Shown here: positions 63,673 to 64,000 of the stretch, piece by piece
How positions within the stretch are numbered: the stretch's first letter is position 1
Layout: each line of letters opens with the position of its first letter
Assembly (NCBI RefSeq): GCF_001911425.1
Contig: NZ_MPPL01000001.1
Location: forward strand, 3,480,517-3,544,516
Length of the DNA: 64,000 nt
DNA from: Mucilaginibacter polytrichastri
Lineage (GTDB): Bacteria > Bacteroidota > Bacteroidia > Sphingobacteriales > Sphingobacteriaceae
Reading direction: 5' to 3'
Made by a program: the position numbers and the translations under genes
The notes under the pieces: generated by a model
The model's database searches: none
Told to the model about the DNA's origin: nothing
Seen by the model: only the letters and a program-made list of their open reading frames with translations

Positions 63673-63828
63673 TTACTGCCCGTCCTTCTTTTTTCTTGAA
63701 TATAGCCCATCCAGCGCAACCCCGAAAACTACTCCGATAGCTATACCCAAACCAACGCTGCGCATGGCCAAACCTAATGCAAAACCAAGAGCCAGGCCTA
63801 CCCCAAGTGAACCATTTCGCTTGTTCAT
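63673..63828 (-). CDS. Gly-rich mini membrane protein (51 aa)
   Basis: A 51-residue protein from the ATG at 63828. It has a basic start ('MNKRNG') and two Gly-zipper-like hydrophobic halves, 'GVGLALGFALGLAMRS' and 'GLGIAIGVVFGVALDG', with a tail of four Lys/Arg. It may be a glycine-zipper membrane protein. The two halves look like a duplication. Its place in an intergenic region and its coding-like composition support it, but no homologue is known to me. Confidence 0.6.
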   Translation of the reverse strand: MNKRNGSLGVGLALGFALGLAMRSVGLGIAIGVVFGVALDGLYSRKKKDGQ

Positions 63829-63944
63829 AGCATAAAAATAATTAATTGCATTAATAAACTAATACGTACTACCGTTAAATTATAAACCAGAATATTTATT
63901 ATTTTTAGAAAGTTATTTACAAACCCACAACATCGTAAAGTTGT

Positions 63945-63978
63945 TACTTTTGTTACGCACAGTGTAAAATTTACACTG
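63945..63978 (+). promoter_or_regulatory. Promoter with inverted-repeat operator at the right edge
   Basis: TACTTTTG (63945-63952) is an exact TAnnTTTG -7 box. A perfect inverted repeat CAGTGTAAA-A-TTTACACTG (63960-63978) follows over the expected transcription start and first bases, a classic place for a repressor. The gene would lie outside the window. Confidence 0.6.
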
Positions 63979-64000
63979 TATAACACCTGGGGCTTAATAA

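Overview
The window looks like a chromosomal segment of a Bacteroidota bacterium of the Sphingobacteriaceae type, most like Mucilaginibacter or Pedobacter (inference from gene content, not a database match). The signs are: TonB-dependent receptor pieces, signal peptides ending in FAQ, LHAQ or AYAQ, large orphan FtsX/MacB-type permeases, DUF2027-Smr and DUF892 proteins, AT-rich leaders with hardly any Shine-Dalgarno sequence, -7 boxes of the form TAnnTTTG, and GH3/GH30/GH130/polysaccharide-lyase genes. I see no phage, transposase, plasmid or CRISPR genes. Several starts are not ATG (TTG at 13346, 22555 and 58969; GTG at 57447).

Layout. 1-5.1 kb: the tail of a TonB-dependent receptor with a PepSY membrane protein, a small Lys-rich secreted protein, and a thioredoxin-like protein translationally coupled to a hybrid histidine kinase with a His-rich membrane sensor. 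5.2-13.2 kb: a long minus-strand lipid-modification region (two cyclopropane-synthase-type methyltransferases, DUF1365, FAD oxidoreductase, alpha/beta hydrolase, then DUF1295, DUF1475, a PrxQ-type peroxiredoxin and a half-size EamA transporter), split by a 104-bp concentric palindromic element. 13.3-23.2 kb: an OmpR/EnvZ-like pair followed by a TolC/HlyD/RND efflux operon, a YncE-like propeller, a fatty acid hydroxylase and a beta-barrel protein. 23.3-29.3 kb: GH30, DUF4304, TlpA-like, 1-Cys peroxiredoxin, a cysteine desulfurase behind a clear SAM-I riboswitch, and a cell-wall amidase.

29.5-43.4 kb: two paralogous FtsX-type permeases, DUF2027-Smr, DUF892 and YtxH stress-type proteins, a triple-PAS kinase, a GAF-PAS protein with a kinase dimerisation segment but no ATPase domain, an unknown protein beside a thioredoxin, and a DUF481 protein. 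43.4-48.9 kb: an Asp/Glu racemase plus penicillin-acylase operon divergent from a GH3 glycosidase. 49-51.2 kb: two membrane proteins and a GH130 enzyme.

51.4-62.0 kb is a uronic-acid catabolic locus: LacI regulator, ExuT-like transporter, KDPG aldolase, KDG kinase, SDR-type mannonate oxidoreductase and KduI on the minus strand, and a cupin, UxuA and an alginate-lyase-family enzyme on the plus strand. A divergent control region between them carries two copies of a LacI-type CAAACGTT operator in opposite orientation. The genes fit a route from lyase-released unsaturated uronate and fructuronate to KDG, KDPG, pyruvate and glyceraldehyde-3-phosphate. 62-64 kb holds a plug-like small secreted protein, tRNA-Arg(TCT) with promoter and terminator, two small membrane proteins, and a promoter with a perfect inverted repeat leading out of the window.

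The strongest candidates for something under-described are the lipid-modification cluster, the riboswitch-controlled cysteine desulfurase, the DUF6436/His-rich hybrid kinase pair, and the racemase/acylase operon.
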